NCBI GenBank assembly: GCA_025201705.1
Contig: MU616570.1
Span: 57,345 to 121,344, forward strand
Reading direction: 5' to 3'
DNA length: 64,000 nucleotides
Source of the DNA: Dissophora ornata
Lineage: Eukaryota > Mortierellomycota > Mortierellomycetes > Mortierellales > Mortierellaceae
Both the position numbers and the translations under genes were made by a program. The notes beneath the pieces are model-generated. The model was not told the origin of the DNA and searched no databases. It saw only the letters and a program-made list of their open reading frames with translations. How positions within the stretch are numbered: the first letter of the stretch is position 1; every line of letters begins with the position of its first letter. Of the stretch, positions 49,146-60,223 are shown piece after piece.

Positions 49146-50040
49146 AGGGACGCTGGCGCCACTGTGTCTTTTCATTGATCTTTCACGTTGTACAACACTT
49201 AATATCCGCTGACTCTAGTATATACATACCTCGTAATAAATGAACAACAACCTCGTAGGTTAAGAATGCCTTGTGGATGATACTTATTAAGCGCAGATGT
49301 GGCATGGGCGAAGCGCTCGTACTATTGCCAGTTGTGCGTAGATGTAAATGGAGGTCATTTACAGGCCGAGTAGCCTTGTGGAATAACGCCCCATACACGT
49401 GAGGGAATGTGTGGAGACATATGAATTGATCGGAACCTTCTCATCATGTAATTGAAGCTTACTTGAAAACGGCCAAAGCGGGTGGAATGTTATTGTCTAT
49501 CGACACGTTCAACTTTAAGCATCTATTTTTGAAGCGGAGACAGCATGCCGAACAAAATTATTTTTCGGTGGTAGTAAGCATCCCCGCTAGCCAATTTGAG
49601 CTCCAAAAGAAAGAAGAGTGAATCAGCCAAGCTTCATCCGCTTGTCATCGCATATTATCGGTCATCGATTATCAGGTTCGGTCCATTGTATATTTTCCAC
49701 CTGCCCTTCAGAATGAAGTCTGCCCCAAGCCGCTGAGTAGTATTCCTTGAAGAAAAAGCGTCTTGGATATTCTTCAAGTAATGTGATAAATATATATGCA
49801 GAAGAGCAATATCTCGATCCCCGGTAAGTTTGTACATTTTGAGGGCTGCAGATTCTAGGTATGAGCGCACACCAGGACTACAGTTTGCTTTTTTTTCCGT
49901 CGAATGGTTGGTCAAGTATTCTAAGGAAGTGTTCCTTCAACAATAACCTTATTAGCCACTCGGCGTGTACTTGTTGCGGTTGTTCCTCCGTTCCCCGGTA
50001 AATAGCAAAAAAGATGGAAAGCGCTCTCCGGTCGTTTAGC
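49146..50040. other. intergenic region
   Basis: About 0.9 kb with no supported gene. A minus-strand frame at 49655-49915 (86 codons) has no motif. Confidence 0.45.
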
Positions 50041-50042
50041 TA

Positions 50043-50050
50043 ATATAAAA
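50043..50050 (+). promoter_or_regulatory. TATA-like element of LysM-B
   Basis: ATATAAAA lies ~146 bp upstream of the ATG at 50196, followed by a C/T-rich leader. Confidence 0.5.
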
Positions 50051-50195
50051 TAACGCCTCCTCCTGGCCTTCCTCGCTTTCTCTTTTCTACTTTAGACTTC
50101 CCGCTCCCCTTCCAAAGACACCACCAGCGTTTACCTCTCATTTACCTCTAATCCCCTTCCCCTCCTCCCTTCGTTCCCTAACATACTCAATCACC

Positions 50196-50858
50196 ATGAA
50201 GTTCGCTCTCTCTCTCGCCGTCCTTGCCCTTGCTGCCTCTCAGGCAGTGGCTGTTGTTCCTGTCCCAATCGACAAGTGCACTAAATCGGTTGTTGTCATG
50301 CGTATGTCTGATTATCCTATTCATAACAGCTGTGAATTATAGGCTGTACTAGTGCGACGGATTCATTCTAACTGCTGTTCCCACTGCCGTCATGTAGCCA
50401 CCGATGTCGGTTGTGTAGATTTTGCTACTCGCTACGGCACCACCTTTGAGAATTTGCTTCTGTGGAATACTAAGCTTTCACCAAAGTGCGATAACCTGGA
50501 TGTTGGTCATCCCATTTGTGTCTCCATCACACAGGGCGACTGCTGCTTGGAGAAGCCCTTGGAATCAATCCCTCCGCTACTGACCAGCACCATCTCCAGC
50601 GGAGCGGTTACTACCGTAACCGTAACCGGAACTGCAACTGCAATTGCAACTGCAACTACTACTGCAACCACCACCGGATCTGCCACCGTGTCTGTCACGA
50701 CTACTATTACCACTGCCACTCAATCGACTGCTGCTACCACCAAACCTGCCACTGCTACTACTTCGACCGAAGCCAAGAACAACGAGGCTGCTGGCTCCAA
50801 GGGCTCGATGATGTTGGCTGCTGCCGGCGTCATGCTCTCTGTTGCTTACATGCTCTAA
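50196..50858 (+). CDS. LysM-domain secreted protein, GPI-like C terminus (paralogue B)
   Basis: Two exons are inferred: 50196-50301 (106 nt) and 50398-50858, giving 188 residues. The signal peptide (SLAVLALAASQAVA) is nearly the same as in A and C. The mature part has DKCTKSVVVMPTDVGCVDFA, YGTTFENLLLWNTKLSPKC and NLDVGHPICVSITQGDCC. The Thr-rich stalk is longer than in the paralogues and partly made of ACTGCAACT-type repeats. The C terminus (KGSMMLAAAGVMLSVAYML) looks like a GPI signal. The only intron is at the same site and phase as intron 1 of A. Presumed chitin binding or shielding at the wall, by family. Confidence 0.82.
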
Positions 50859-52104
50859 ACTAGTGAAAGTCAATGGCCATGGATTCTGAGATATAGAATC
50901 ATTAAGAAAATATTGAACTAGCCGCGCCACATTTTTCAAGTGAACATGAATAGAATGAGACGAAGGGGATAATGCGGAGCGCTGGGCGTTTCTCCAAACC
51001 GACCTGTTTGCTCTCAATTTTTTTTTTTTCTTGGAGTTCCATTTTCTTCATAGACAATGTGTTCCGCTGATGATTATATTATTGATTATATATTGAGTGC
51101 CCAAACATAACAGGGTGTTCGCATGCCCGGGAAATCATGTACTGTATGTAGTGCATAGCAGAGCTGCATGTTTGGTTGATGGTTGTAGGTTGGTTGGTAA
51201 GGTACTCAGACAATGGAGCAGACCTTGGAGCGGGCCCGATTTATTTTATGCAGGATTTGCAGGTACAGAGGTTTCTTTAAATCACACATTAAGGTTTTTT
51301 TATTTCATTTTCTACTTTGCATATGGGCGGACTGTACCCGGGACAGAAATCGTCCCCTGATATCATCACTTTGCTCGCTGTCAGTGTTGCCGAGGTACGG
51401 AGAAAATGAAACCGAGGGAACCCTCTTTTTGCTCCTTTGCCCCCTTGGTGTGGTGCACAATATTACACGCCGACAGGCATATAAGTAAGACACAGTTACG
51501 TTTAAGACTACGGCCGCGGTGGAGGTATCCTACATGGCGTCCTGCATATGGCTGATGGGAGAGGAGCATGACGCTTCCCCTCTCGACTGCAGGAATGGAG
51601 AAGGACGGTGGGCTGTGGTCGCATGAGCAATTCCAGGGAAGTAGGAGGGGGCGAGAACGAAGACGAGGACGAGAACAATCTAAGAGGACAAGAAGTTGGT
51701 GGTACGAGCTGTTGTGTTATTGTTTTGTTCGTGCTCTCTCCAAAAATATCAAATGTTGACAGACACTCATTAATTGGGATGCCCTGTGTCCAATTGGACA
51801 GAAAACTAACGCACAAAATGATACTTGACAGCAGCAAATAGTTCTGCTGATGATGTGGACATAAGCGACATGCGTTGAGAGCACTTTCGCGCCCGCCGCC
51901 CTTGGGCTATATTATACCGAGCCTATCTCTCGTCGTCTTCTCTCTTCTTCCTCTTCTCATTCACCTCATTCCTCTCATCCCCATCCCTCTCTCCGCAACT
52001 ACTCCATTCCCTTTTTTTCACGCTTTTTTTTGACAAAAAAAACAACATCCCCCTGCTAACCTCGCGACACAGCACTCAACCTCCAAACCTACAAAATAAA
52101 CACC
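50859..52104. other. intergenic region between LysM-B and LysM-C
   Basis: About 1.25 kb without a supported gene. The last 200 bp hold a TATA-like TATATTATA (~51908) and a C/T-rich leader for LysM-C. Confidence 0.5.
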
Positions 52105-52688
52105 ATGAAGTTCACTCTCTCCGCCGCCGTCCTTGCCCTTGCTGCCTCCCAGGCTATGGCTGTTGTCCCCATCCCCATCAAGGGCTGCACCAAGACCGTT
52201 GTCATCACTCGTAAGTAGCCCTGGACCTCTCCAATGTGTATTCTTACCTCCTTCTGGAAGGTTCGGGATACCTGTCTAACCACACACTTTGTTTCAATTA
52301 AACAGCCGCCGATCTCAGCTGCTCTGACTTTGCTACCGCCAACGGATGCACGTTTGCGGATCTTCTTAAGTGGAACACCAAGTTGAGGACAGATTGCGCT
52401 AACCTCGACGTTGGTGCCTCCATCTGTGTCTCTGTGTCTGCTGGCGCTGGAGGTAGTTCCACTGTTTCCACCGGTACTGCCACCGGCACTGCTGCCACTG
52501 GCAAGACTACTGCCACTGCCACTGGCAAGACCACTACCTCGACGGCTCCCTCCACCGCTGCTTCCACGACGACCTCTGCTGCCACTGTCGCTCCTACATC
52601 CGCAAAGCCCAGCAGCGCTAACGCCAGCAAGGCCTCGATGGTCCTCGGTGCTGCCGGTGTCCTCTTGTCCGTTGTCTACATGCTCTAA
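52105..52688 (+). CDS. LysM-domain secreted protein, GPI-like C terminus (paralogue C)
   Basis: Two exons are inferred: 52105-52210 (106 nt) and 52306-52688, giving 162 residues. A signal peptide is followed by KGCTKTVVITPADLSCSDFA, NGCTFADLLKWNTKLRTDC and NLDVGASICVSVSAG, then a Thr/Ser/Ala stalk and the hydrophobic tail SKASMVLGAAGVLLSVVYML. The LysM module is closest to paralogue A, while the intron pattern is that of B. Codons are strongly biased to C-ending forms, which suggests high expression. Its 3' end faces a minus-strand phosphatase pseudogene, mirroring the MINPP/LysM-A pair. Confidence 0.83.
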
Positions 52689-53392
52689 GGCTAATGATAG
52701 AGCGTCACGAAGTTCAACTCATGCGACTATCCTTGATTGCTGGTCATTCCATATTCCTCTCCGTCTAAAACCATGTCGCATTCGCGTTCCTTGTATAAAA
52801 AAAAAGAAAAGAAAAAAAATGCAGAACAGAAAACACACCTTAATTCGCCTTTCGATATTGATGACCCAAGAGAAAGCAGCAGTATTTACCTAATACCATG
52901 CAAATTTTCTTCATGTATTTTTTTTTCTTTTTTTTTTTTTTGTTTGGAATAAAACAAAGTGGTGCGCTGCGCGTCCCCATTTTCCTTCACTCAATCTTTC
53001 TGGCTTGCGTGTCCTCGACACCAAGTGCTGTTTCTTTTATGCTTCCTTGCTCTTATGCTGCTCTAAACTATGGAAGAAGCAAATTGAAGTTAAGCGTTGA
53101 CGAGCATGTTCGGTGCGCCGTGGATGGAGTGAGCCGAGAACGCGGTTATTTCACTCTGCGGTGAGCGTTTTGATTTACAGAGTAGCTGTGAAATCCAAGA
53201 ACTGGAACGTAAAAGCTCTCGTATCACCCGTTATTACATCAACATTTATTAATAGAGGAGTGAACATCGATCGCGACAATTAGAACTATGGAAGGACAAG
53301 TCGCACTCGAAGCAAACGAGACATCGGTGTCCTTGATCGCCTTTGCAGTATGAGTGGGTAGTCCTGCAACAACTGACATACATTAAAAGAAT
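52689..53392. other. intergenic region
   Basis: About 0.7 kb without a supported gene. It has A-rich (~52797-52820) and T-rich (~52918-52942) runs on either side of the LysM-C 3' end. Confidence 0.45.
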
Positions 53393-53674
53393 CTAAACCT
53401 GTGTCCATTCACAGAACACAGAGCTGCCGCTCCCGCAAACTGGGATCGAGATAGGCTTCTCGTTCATCAGCAAACGGATCAACCCTTGATTTGTTAGATA
53501 CTCAGCACTCGAGGCGCCGGTAGACTGCTTGTGACGGTAAACTGCAAAGGCAATGTTGGCGGTAAAGAGACCGCAGCCGACCTGGTGCAAGTATTTGACT
53601 CTGAAGACGGATTCCAGGACAATGAGCGCGAAAATTACGTCACCGAAGTGACAAAACTTTGTGTTTTCAGACAC
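53393..53674 (-). pseudogene. truncated C-terminal copy of the MINPP-type phosphatase
   Basis: The minus-strand frame contains FTANIAFAVYRHKQSTGA, NQGLIRLLMNEKPISIPVCG and VFCEW. These align with SNMAFEVYRPRSEGAKK, KGLIRLLVNEEPVIIPGCG and YFCEW in exon 6 of the intact gene at 44.5 kb. Upstream, KFCHFGDVIFALIVLES corresponds to the FKFGHSETLMF region. The whole N-terminal catalytic half, including RHGxRxP, is missing. The fragment also lacks the downstream Cys-rich end. Confidence 0.8.
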
Positions 53675-54880
53675 ACCTAGTTTACGGTCCTATTGATCAA
53701 CCAACGGTTGACTTAGGAAACGATGTCTTCATAGTTGTAACGTGAAAAGCATCAACAATAGAGTTACAGTTGTCAAAGCTATAGGACCGGATTCGCGACC
53801 ATGTATCGCTTCAACGCGCGGGGTGAGCCCCAAGTACGCGCTTCAGTATTCAAAAGAGGAGCTTGGTTACTATCACTTTCACCCCATTTCTAGCCGTCCT
53901 ATTGTGGATAGCCCCAAAACGACAACAACAATAAAGAAGCTCGTGGAAATAAGGAAAGACAGAGAAGCTAAGCAAACACTGGACGTGGTCCAAGGAGTGA
54001 GGAGAAATGGGAGAGAGGAAAAGAAACTTCGAGAGAAGAGAAATACATTTTGGACTTACCTGAAGCGTCCTATGGTGGCAAATGGAGAGGAGGAAAAGGA
54101 AAGGAAAGAGAAGAGAAGAAAGAAGCTTCCAGCTTGAATGGTGGCGCAAATGAAAGCGCAATAAACAAGCTCTGTGTATCGAAGCGAGATGGACCGTGGT
54201 GGACGACAATCGATAATTATGAATAAACAGGAGCGACAAGGGATGGAAATTCAGCAAAACAAGGTCAGACGCAGAGAGAGCTGCAGCTTTGCATTTCGGT
54301 GTCTTGGATAGGAAAGCTAGCGAATTTTCGCGCCTATTGTCTGAAGACGCGAATGTATATTTTGAACGACAGCCACGTTACCGAGTACTGTTCTTTGTAG
54401 ATGATGTCAATATCAGGACCTGTATTAATTAATACAGCGAGGCTACCTTGAAGCTTTCCTTACTTTCCTTATCGCTGGCGTGAATGACCGCTGTAGCTGG
54501 CAATGCATTCCACTCGGACTTAGAGTGAAGATCGGAGCATTGCTACTCGGGTGAAGTGGGCTGTCGGCCAATCAAAGGCAGCATCGATTCGTTTTGCAGC
54601 TCGAACCGTTCGTGACGTGAACAGCGAGAGCATGGACCGCCTCCTCTTTCTGTGTCAACATCGCATTTCGCCAAAGACACACTCGCATCAACCAGCCCAA
54701 CCCCAAAAGTCTTTCTCGTGGTATCTGTCACGGCCAGAAAGAAAGGAACGACATCGACCACTGCCTCTTCATAACCTGCTCGCTTGTGCAAACAGCGCCC
54801 ACTCGCGCGACACCCCACCGCCGTCTCTGTGCCACCTTGTCCTCCCCTCTGGTTACTCTGAATAAAGGAAGCCTCTTCCG
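53675..54880. other. intergenic region with an uncertain 131-codon frame
   Basis: A plus-strand frame at 53742-54137 encodes a very basic, Lys/Glu/Arg-rich C terminus, but it has no motif and no supporting splice structure, so I do not call it a gene. The rest holds the presumed promoter of the glutamine-rich gene. Confidence 0.4.
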
Positions 54881-56214
54881 ATGCAGAGCCAGCAGCTCCA
54901 ACAGCAGCTCCAACAGCAATCCCAGCGGCTCCAGCAACAGCTTCAGCAGCTCCAGCAGCTCCAGCCTCATCAACAAGAGCCTCAGCAGCAGGAGCCTCAG
55001 CAGCAAGAACTCCAGCAGCTCCAACAGCAGTTCCAGCAGCTCCAGTTTCAGGAGCCTCAGCAACAAGAACTCCAGCAGCTCCAGCAACAGTTCCAGCAGC
55101 TCCAGATTCAGCAACAACAGCAGCAGCCACTAGACTGGCGTGCCGGCCTACATCAAGTGCAAATGTCTGCAACACCCATACTTGTGCGGCCAATGCTCAA
55201 CCAGAATGTCCCAAACGCTCAGGAAACATCGTATCAGCCAAATATGCAGTACAGGCCACAGGCGCAACAGGCGCAGCTTATCTCGGGAACCTTGGGTCAG
55301 ATGAATGCGGGCAGTGCCATGTCTGGTGCCATTTATGTCACTTCAACAGCAGCAGTCGTGGGCCAGGATTCGTTGCATGCGAACCTGCAAGTCACTGGCG
55401 CAGCTCAAGCGCCCCACAGTCAAGGCAACCTTGTCAGTCCCGATGCACCCGGACCTACGCCTGCCAGAAATATCACGGAAGCCTCTCGAACTCAAGCAGC
55501 CGAGGCGGTTCAGGCCGTGGCGGCGAGAATGAAGACCAACAAAAGTATGTCCAGAGGCAATAACTTTGAGGTTTTCATGACACTGTTTTGTGTAGCCATG
55601 ATATTTATCTTTATTATTCATTGCTATCATTCGTTACGAAATAGTCCCTCCGAGAGTCCTGAACGATTTAACCCTAGAACAGAAGCAGTCAGTCCGGGAT
55701 CAGATGGACCAGATGATGCCAATGTTCTTGAGGCTGGAACACCTTGTGCCTATTTTTTTGGTCATGACCGGCAATCGGGATGCCACGATCCGCCTAATTT
55801 TGATGGTGAGTATGCTCGTCCCCTTCCTTAATACCCCGCTTCCGACCGTCCGATAGATGTATCAATACGTATCATTGTCCTAAATTCGCAACATTGTCTG
55901 TGCGGAAACCATAGACATTTATGTTCCAGGACCAGCTGGACTCGTTGAGGCAAGACCAGTTTACCATCACACCCGAGAACCTTAGCAAGCTGAAGGAGCG
56001 ACTGCAGCATTACTTCATTTGGGTCAAGACGGAAATGGCGAACACCAGTGGACAACTGGCTGGTGTCAACCCCAACGCTAGTTCTAGCGTGGTGCCGACC
56101 TCTGGGCCTGGGGCGAACGTGAATGGTGGTCTCAATGTCGGGATGAACCCAGGACTCGGCAGTATAGCTTATAACAATATCGATTTTGGCACTTTAGAGC
56201 TGCGGCAGCAGTAG
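54881..56214 (+). CDS. glutamine-rich protein, putative transcription coactivator (Med15/Gal11-like)
   Basis: Three exons are inferred: 54881-55544, 55645-55805 and 55915-56214, giving 374 residues. The first ~90 residues are almost entirely Gln with Leu and Pro, built from CTCCAGCAG-type repeats. A low-complexity middle follows. The structured part spans the introns: RVLNDLTLEQKQSVRDQMDQ, MMPMFLRLEHLVPIFLVMTG, DATIRLILMTFMFQDQLDSL and NLSKLKERLQHYFIWVKTEM, an amphipathic helical region. Gln-rich plus such helices is reminiscent of Mediator tail subunits, but I see no KIX domain, so the assignment is tentative. The start at 54881 opens directly into the repeat; an upstream exon is possible. 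Confidence 0.6.
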
Positions 56215-56526
56215 CAGATCCAGCAGCAAGGATTATGCGGAAAGACTTCCAACTGAGGCTGAGGAGGGATGGACGGAGGCCATAAGAAGCCTTTGTCGGC
56301 ACCACCCCTGTCTTTGGGAATGTATACGAAAAAAAAGGACATAGGAAAGAAAGGAAGAGAAAAAGTAAAGCTCGCAGACATGTGGCGCACGAACCTGTTC
56401 GCGGTAGACCGTTGAATTAAGAACAACATTCATGACAATTAAAGTTCCGTGCATGAGTCGTTGGTGCTTTTATTGCGGTGTAAAATGAGATGGCGATGAA
56501 TATGCAAATTGTGTCTCCTCTACTGC
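56215..56526. other. convergent 3' spacer
   Basis: This 312-bp spacer lies between two converging genes (glutamine-rich gene and ILV6). It contains the 3' regions of both. No gene is seen. Confidence 0.5.
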
Positions 56527-57674
56527 TTATCCAGGTGGCAGCATAGACGCATCCACCCCTGATCCTTCTTCCTGGACCTCCTGGTCGTTGTCTTCATAGC
56601 GGTCATAGATCGGTGATCGGGGCATGGCCATCATTCCACTCCTTGCGGCTTCGAGGATGCCGAACGGCTTTACCAACTTGACGAAGGAATCGATGCGGTC
56701 TGGCTTGGCCGACAACTCGATCACAACGCAATCGCTGCTCACATCCACGATGTCGCCTTGGAACAGCTTGGCCAACTCCTTCAGCGACTTGAGGTGCGCA
56801 TGTGTTTGACGCAATGCCTCAGAGGGCGACATTTCCTCTTCAGTCTCCTCCTCGACATGCTGCCAGTTGGGCGAGCGCGACTTCATCTGGGTACGGACAT
56901 GCTCGGGTCCGAGGGTTGATACCTTGATCAGAAGCAGCTCACGCTGAATGACCTTAAAACCTGTGTAATCCAGCACTGCCCAGACAGGGACCTAGTTGAT
57001 TGGAGAGACAGTGTCAGCAAAGGCAGGTCAAACGTTAATACGAGCATATTTTTTTTTTGCAGTCGTTGTTGTTTGATAGAATCACCACTTACAAGGTCCT
57101 CCAGCTGTCTTCGGGCCTGCTCGATTGTTGCAGACTCGCCCTTGAGGACGATGGTCATTCTGCTCAAATCTGCAACCTCGGTCTTTGCGACGACGAGCGA
57201 GTCGATGTTGAAGCCCCTTCCTGCCAAGATTCCTGAGACACGACTCAACACACCGGGCTCGTTCTGAACCAAGCAGTTGAAGATGTGTCGCTGTTTGGCG
57301 CGATCAAGTGCATTGGGTGGTGTGTTGTAGAGAATACTGGAGACGGCCTCCTCTGCGCTTGGCGCAGTCGGGTGCAGATAGTCGGATGAGAGGGCAGGAT
57401 GCCGTTTATGGGGATGAGATCGTTTGTAGGAGATAGCGGATGTTGAAGAGGAAGACATACGGATCCACTGGTTATTCACACGGTATGACCGCGCTGTCGA
57501 GGACGAGGTCTAGCAGGGCGGGGAGGGATAGGAGAGCGCGACAGATGGTCGTTAGATCGGCGGTTACTTTGCGTTGTTCCGTTTCCTGTCGCCGGGGCGA
57601 AAAGACATTTGCAGGCTTGTTACCAAGGCAGCAGCCCTGCTGAGGCCGGAGGTGAGTATCCTCGATGTCCACAT
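56527..57674 (-). CDS. ILV6: acetolactate synthase small (regulatory) subunit, mitochondrial
   Basis: Regulatory subunit of acetohydroxyacid synthase, the first common step of valine, leucine and isoleucine synthesis; it confers valine feedback control. Three exons are inferred: 57624-57674, 57093-57509 and 56527-56991, giving 310 residues. Exon 1 plus the start of exon 2 give a basic, Ser/Ala-rich mitochondrial presequence (MWTSRILTSGLSRAAAL). The N-terminal ACT domain reads HIFNCLVQNEPGVLSRVSGI and RGFNIDSLVVAKTE. The C-terminal regulatory domain has GFKVIQRELLLIKVSTLGPE, FQGDIVDVSSDCVVIELS and FGILEAARSGMMAMPR. It lies 555 bp downstream of ILV5, same strand. Confidence 0.94.
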
Positions 57675-58229
57675 GGTCGAATGAGAATGCGGAGGAGGGA
57701 ATGGAGCAAATGCAATGGAGTAGGAAGCGAGGGACGAAAGAAAGAGAGGGAGGAGAGGAATATATAAATGAATATGGAATAACCTTGGAGGGCAGGTGCC
57801 AGCCCGTTATCGCGCGATCAAAATTAAAGTCGTTCCCATATAGGAGCAGTGACACCGTTGACTCAATGGGAAGACAGTCATTCCGGCGATGATGCATCTG
57901 CATCTTGTGCCCCTCTACGCCTATCGCTTCCCCCACACCGAGGTTACGCTGCCGCGGCACTGCACATCCTATGGTTTCAATCCTGGCGCCGGCTCTTCCT
58001 TTCTTGGCACCACCGTCATCGACTCTGGACGTACCCTGAAATAGTCTGATCAGACTCGATCAAGACGCGATCTCAACACATCAACTCATTTCCTTGGCAG
58101 AAGCTCTGGCATAGATAAAATACAGAAAATGATTTATTTTTGCTTGCGCTGGTTTGTGCTGGTTTGTGCTGGTTTGTGCTGGTTTTGTTTGTGCTGTGCG
58201 TGCATGTAAAGTGCGAAGGGAGGAGCTCT
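57675..58229. promoter_or_regulatory. ILV5-ILV6 intergenic spacer
   Basis: This 555-bp spacer must hold the ILV5 3' region and the ILV6 promoter. It includes a tandem 10-bp repeat GGTTTGTGCT (three full copies at 58151-58180) just after the ILV5 stop, likely in its 3' UTR. TGACTC at 57857 resembles a Gcn4/Cpc1 half-site-plus core and fits amino-acid control, but it is a short match. Confidence 0.45.
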
Positions 58230-59520
58230 TTACTGGTTCTCGGGTCTGAGCTGGCGAACAGCCTTGCCGGTGCGCCACATTTCGTGGTTGGCAATCTCCG
58301 CCAACTCAACCTCAAGCTCGGCACGGTAGTTGGGTGCAGAGTTCTTGGTCAATGACCTCCTGGTTTCGGTTCCGTTGGCAACAGACTCGTACAACTCCTC
58401 AAAGACGGGCTTGGAGGCATCGTGGAACTTCTTCCACCAGTCGAGAGCGCCGCGCTGAGCAGTCGTCGAGCAGTTGGCGTACATCCAGTCCATGCCGTTG
58501 GCACCGATCAAGGGGTACAAGGACTGCGTAGCCTCCTCAACGGTCTCGTTGAAGGCCTCCGAGGGAGAGTGGCCGCGGGCACGGAGAACTTCGTATTGGG
58601 CAACAAAGAGACCCTGGATAGCACCCATCAAAACTCCACGCTCACCATACAGATCAGAGTAGACCTCCTGCTTGAAGGTGGTCTCATACAGATATCCAGT
58701 GCCAACACCGACACCGAGGGCAACTGCGCGCTCCTTGGCCTTGCCAGAGACATCCTGGTAGACAGCGACAGATCCGTTGATGCCGCGTCCCTCGAGGAAG
58801 AGGTTGCGGACGGTGGTACCGGATCCCTTGGGGGCAACAAGGATGACATCAATGTCCTTGGGTGGAATGACGCCAGTGTCCTCGGAGTAGATGACCGAGA
58901 ATCCGTGAGAGAAGTAGAGGGTCTTGCCCTTGGTGAGGTAGGGCTTGATCTCGTTCCAGAGCTTGGACTGGGCAGCATCCGAGAGCAGGTTCATGATGAT
59001 AGTTCCGCGCTCGCAGGCCTCATTGATCTCAAACAGGTTCTTTCCAGGGACCCAGCCCTCAGAAACAGCCTTGTCCCACGAACTACCCTTGCGGGATCCG
59101 ATGATGACGTTCAACTTGTTGTCGCGAAGGTTGAGTGCCTGACCACGGCCCATGGGACCGTAGCCGAGGACGGTGAGGGTGTCGTCCTTGAACATCTCGT
59201 GCAACTTGGCAGGTGGGTAATCACTGCGCTCATAGACAACTTCTTTCGTGCCTCCGAAATCCATGGTCTTGACGCCGCGGGTCTGGGTGAAGGCGATCTG
59301 TAGAGAGACGTTTACAGATATTCAGTTGCGCTGCGAAATACCGAGGCGAAAATAGATGCAAGACGAAAGGGAAGGAGAGGGAGGTTCTCACCTTGCAAGC
59401 AGCAGCGCGGGGCATCTGAGAGACGATAGCGGGGCGAGCGAGGACCGAGATGGAGCGGCGAGCGGAGGGGACAGCGACGCGAGTCAGCTGGCGGAGGGCG
59501 GTACGGGCGGCAAAGCTCAT
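58230..59520 (-). CDS. ILV5: ketol-acid reductoisomerase (acetohydroxyacid isomeroreductase), mitochondrial
   Basis: NADPH- and Mg-dependent second step of branched-chain amino acid synthesis. Two exons are inferred: 59392-59520 and 58230-59297, giving 398 residues. The N-terminal ~45 residues form a mitochondrial presequence (MSFAARTALRQLTRVAVPSA, then Arg/Ser). The Rossmann domain has VLGYGPMGRGQALNLRDNKL and VIIGSRKGSSW. The C-terminal knotted domain has APKGSGTTVRNLF, DLYGERGVLMGAIQGLFVAQ (metal-binding Asp/Glu), EEATQSLYPLIGANG and the downstream NCSTTAQRGALDWW. Length and motifs are those of the fungal class I enzyme. ILV6 follows on the same strand. Confidence 0.96.
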
Positions 59521-60223
59521 GATGTGCGATCAGGTAATGGATATGTACAACGGGTTGGATAGGGGAGGAGTGGAGGGGGTGTGAAGGAAGAGAGGAGGGC
59601 AGGAGAGATGAAGGTCGATTTCTTTTTATCGATCCAAGCGCACAGCGCCGTGGGAGTGAGCAATGCCGAAAAGAGCCGTCACGTCAACTGACACTCCTGA
59701 CTCAACTAAGGAGATATGACAGGGAGTTGCAGGGCATGGACAGAAACACACCCTTTGTCGGCAATATCATACGCTACGCCTGAGAACGAACGTACATACA
59801 TGCCAACAGCGCGCATCCCAAGCATCCAACGCTCAGAGCACCACCATATGAGCGAGCAGCGCAAGTTACTCCTGTACAAGGCTATCTCAGATGACTGCCG
59901 ACCTCCTTGCAGTCTTAATCGAGAGCAGGCTAATGTTTGATCGTCTGCGTGACGACCACCCGCCCCTGGGGCTGGACGGCCAACAGAGGAAGAGCGAATG
60001 AACCTGCTGAGCGTGTCTGGAAGGTCCATGGATCCCCAGCTCGATGTCCATCGAGCCAGTGCATCAGATTGTAGAGCAGCGCACTTTGTGAAAGACAAAA
60101 AAAAAAAACGAACACTGGGAAGAGAGAGCTCTAGGATGCGTTAGTTGAAATTTATGAGGAGCTTGGAAGATATTATTATTATTTACGCATGAATATGTAT
60201 AATGCAATGTACAAATAGTGGCT
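59521..60223. other. intergenic region (ILV5 promoter / FRE 3' flank)
   Basis: About 700 bp. The part next to ILV5 has TGACTC at 59698 and TGACTCAAC nearby, resembling a Gcn4-type site ~180 bp upstream of the start. No gene is supported. Confidence 0.45.

Noticed and set aside
53240..53392. Cys-rich continuation of the phosphatase pseudogene
   Set aside because: Translations in all three minus-strand frames do not match the Cys-rich end of the intact gene.
53742..54137. 131-codon plus-strand frame as a gene
   Set aside because: Lys/Glu/Arg-rich low complexity, no motif, no splice support or clear promoter.
54543..55193. 216-codon minus-strand frame rich in Ala/Glu/Leu
   Set aside because: Antisense shadow of the glutamine-codon repeats of the plus-strand gene.
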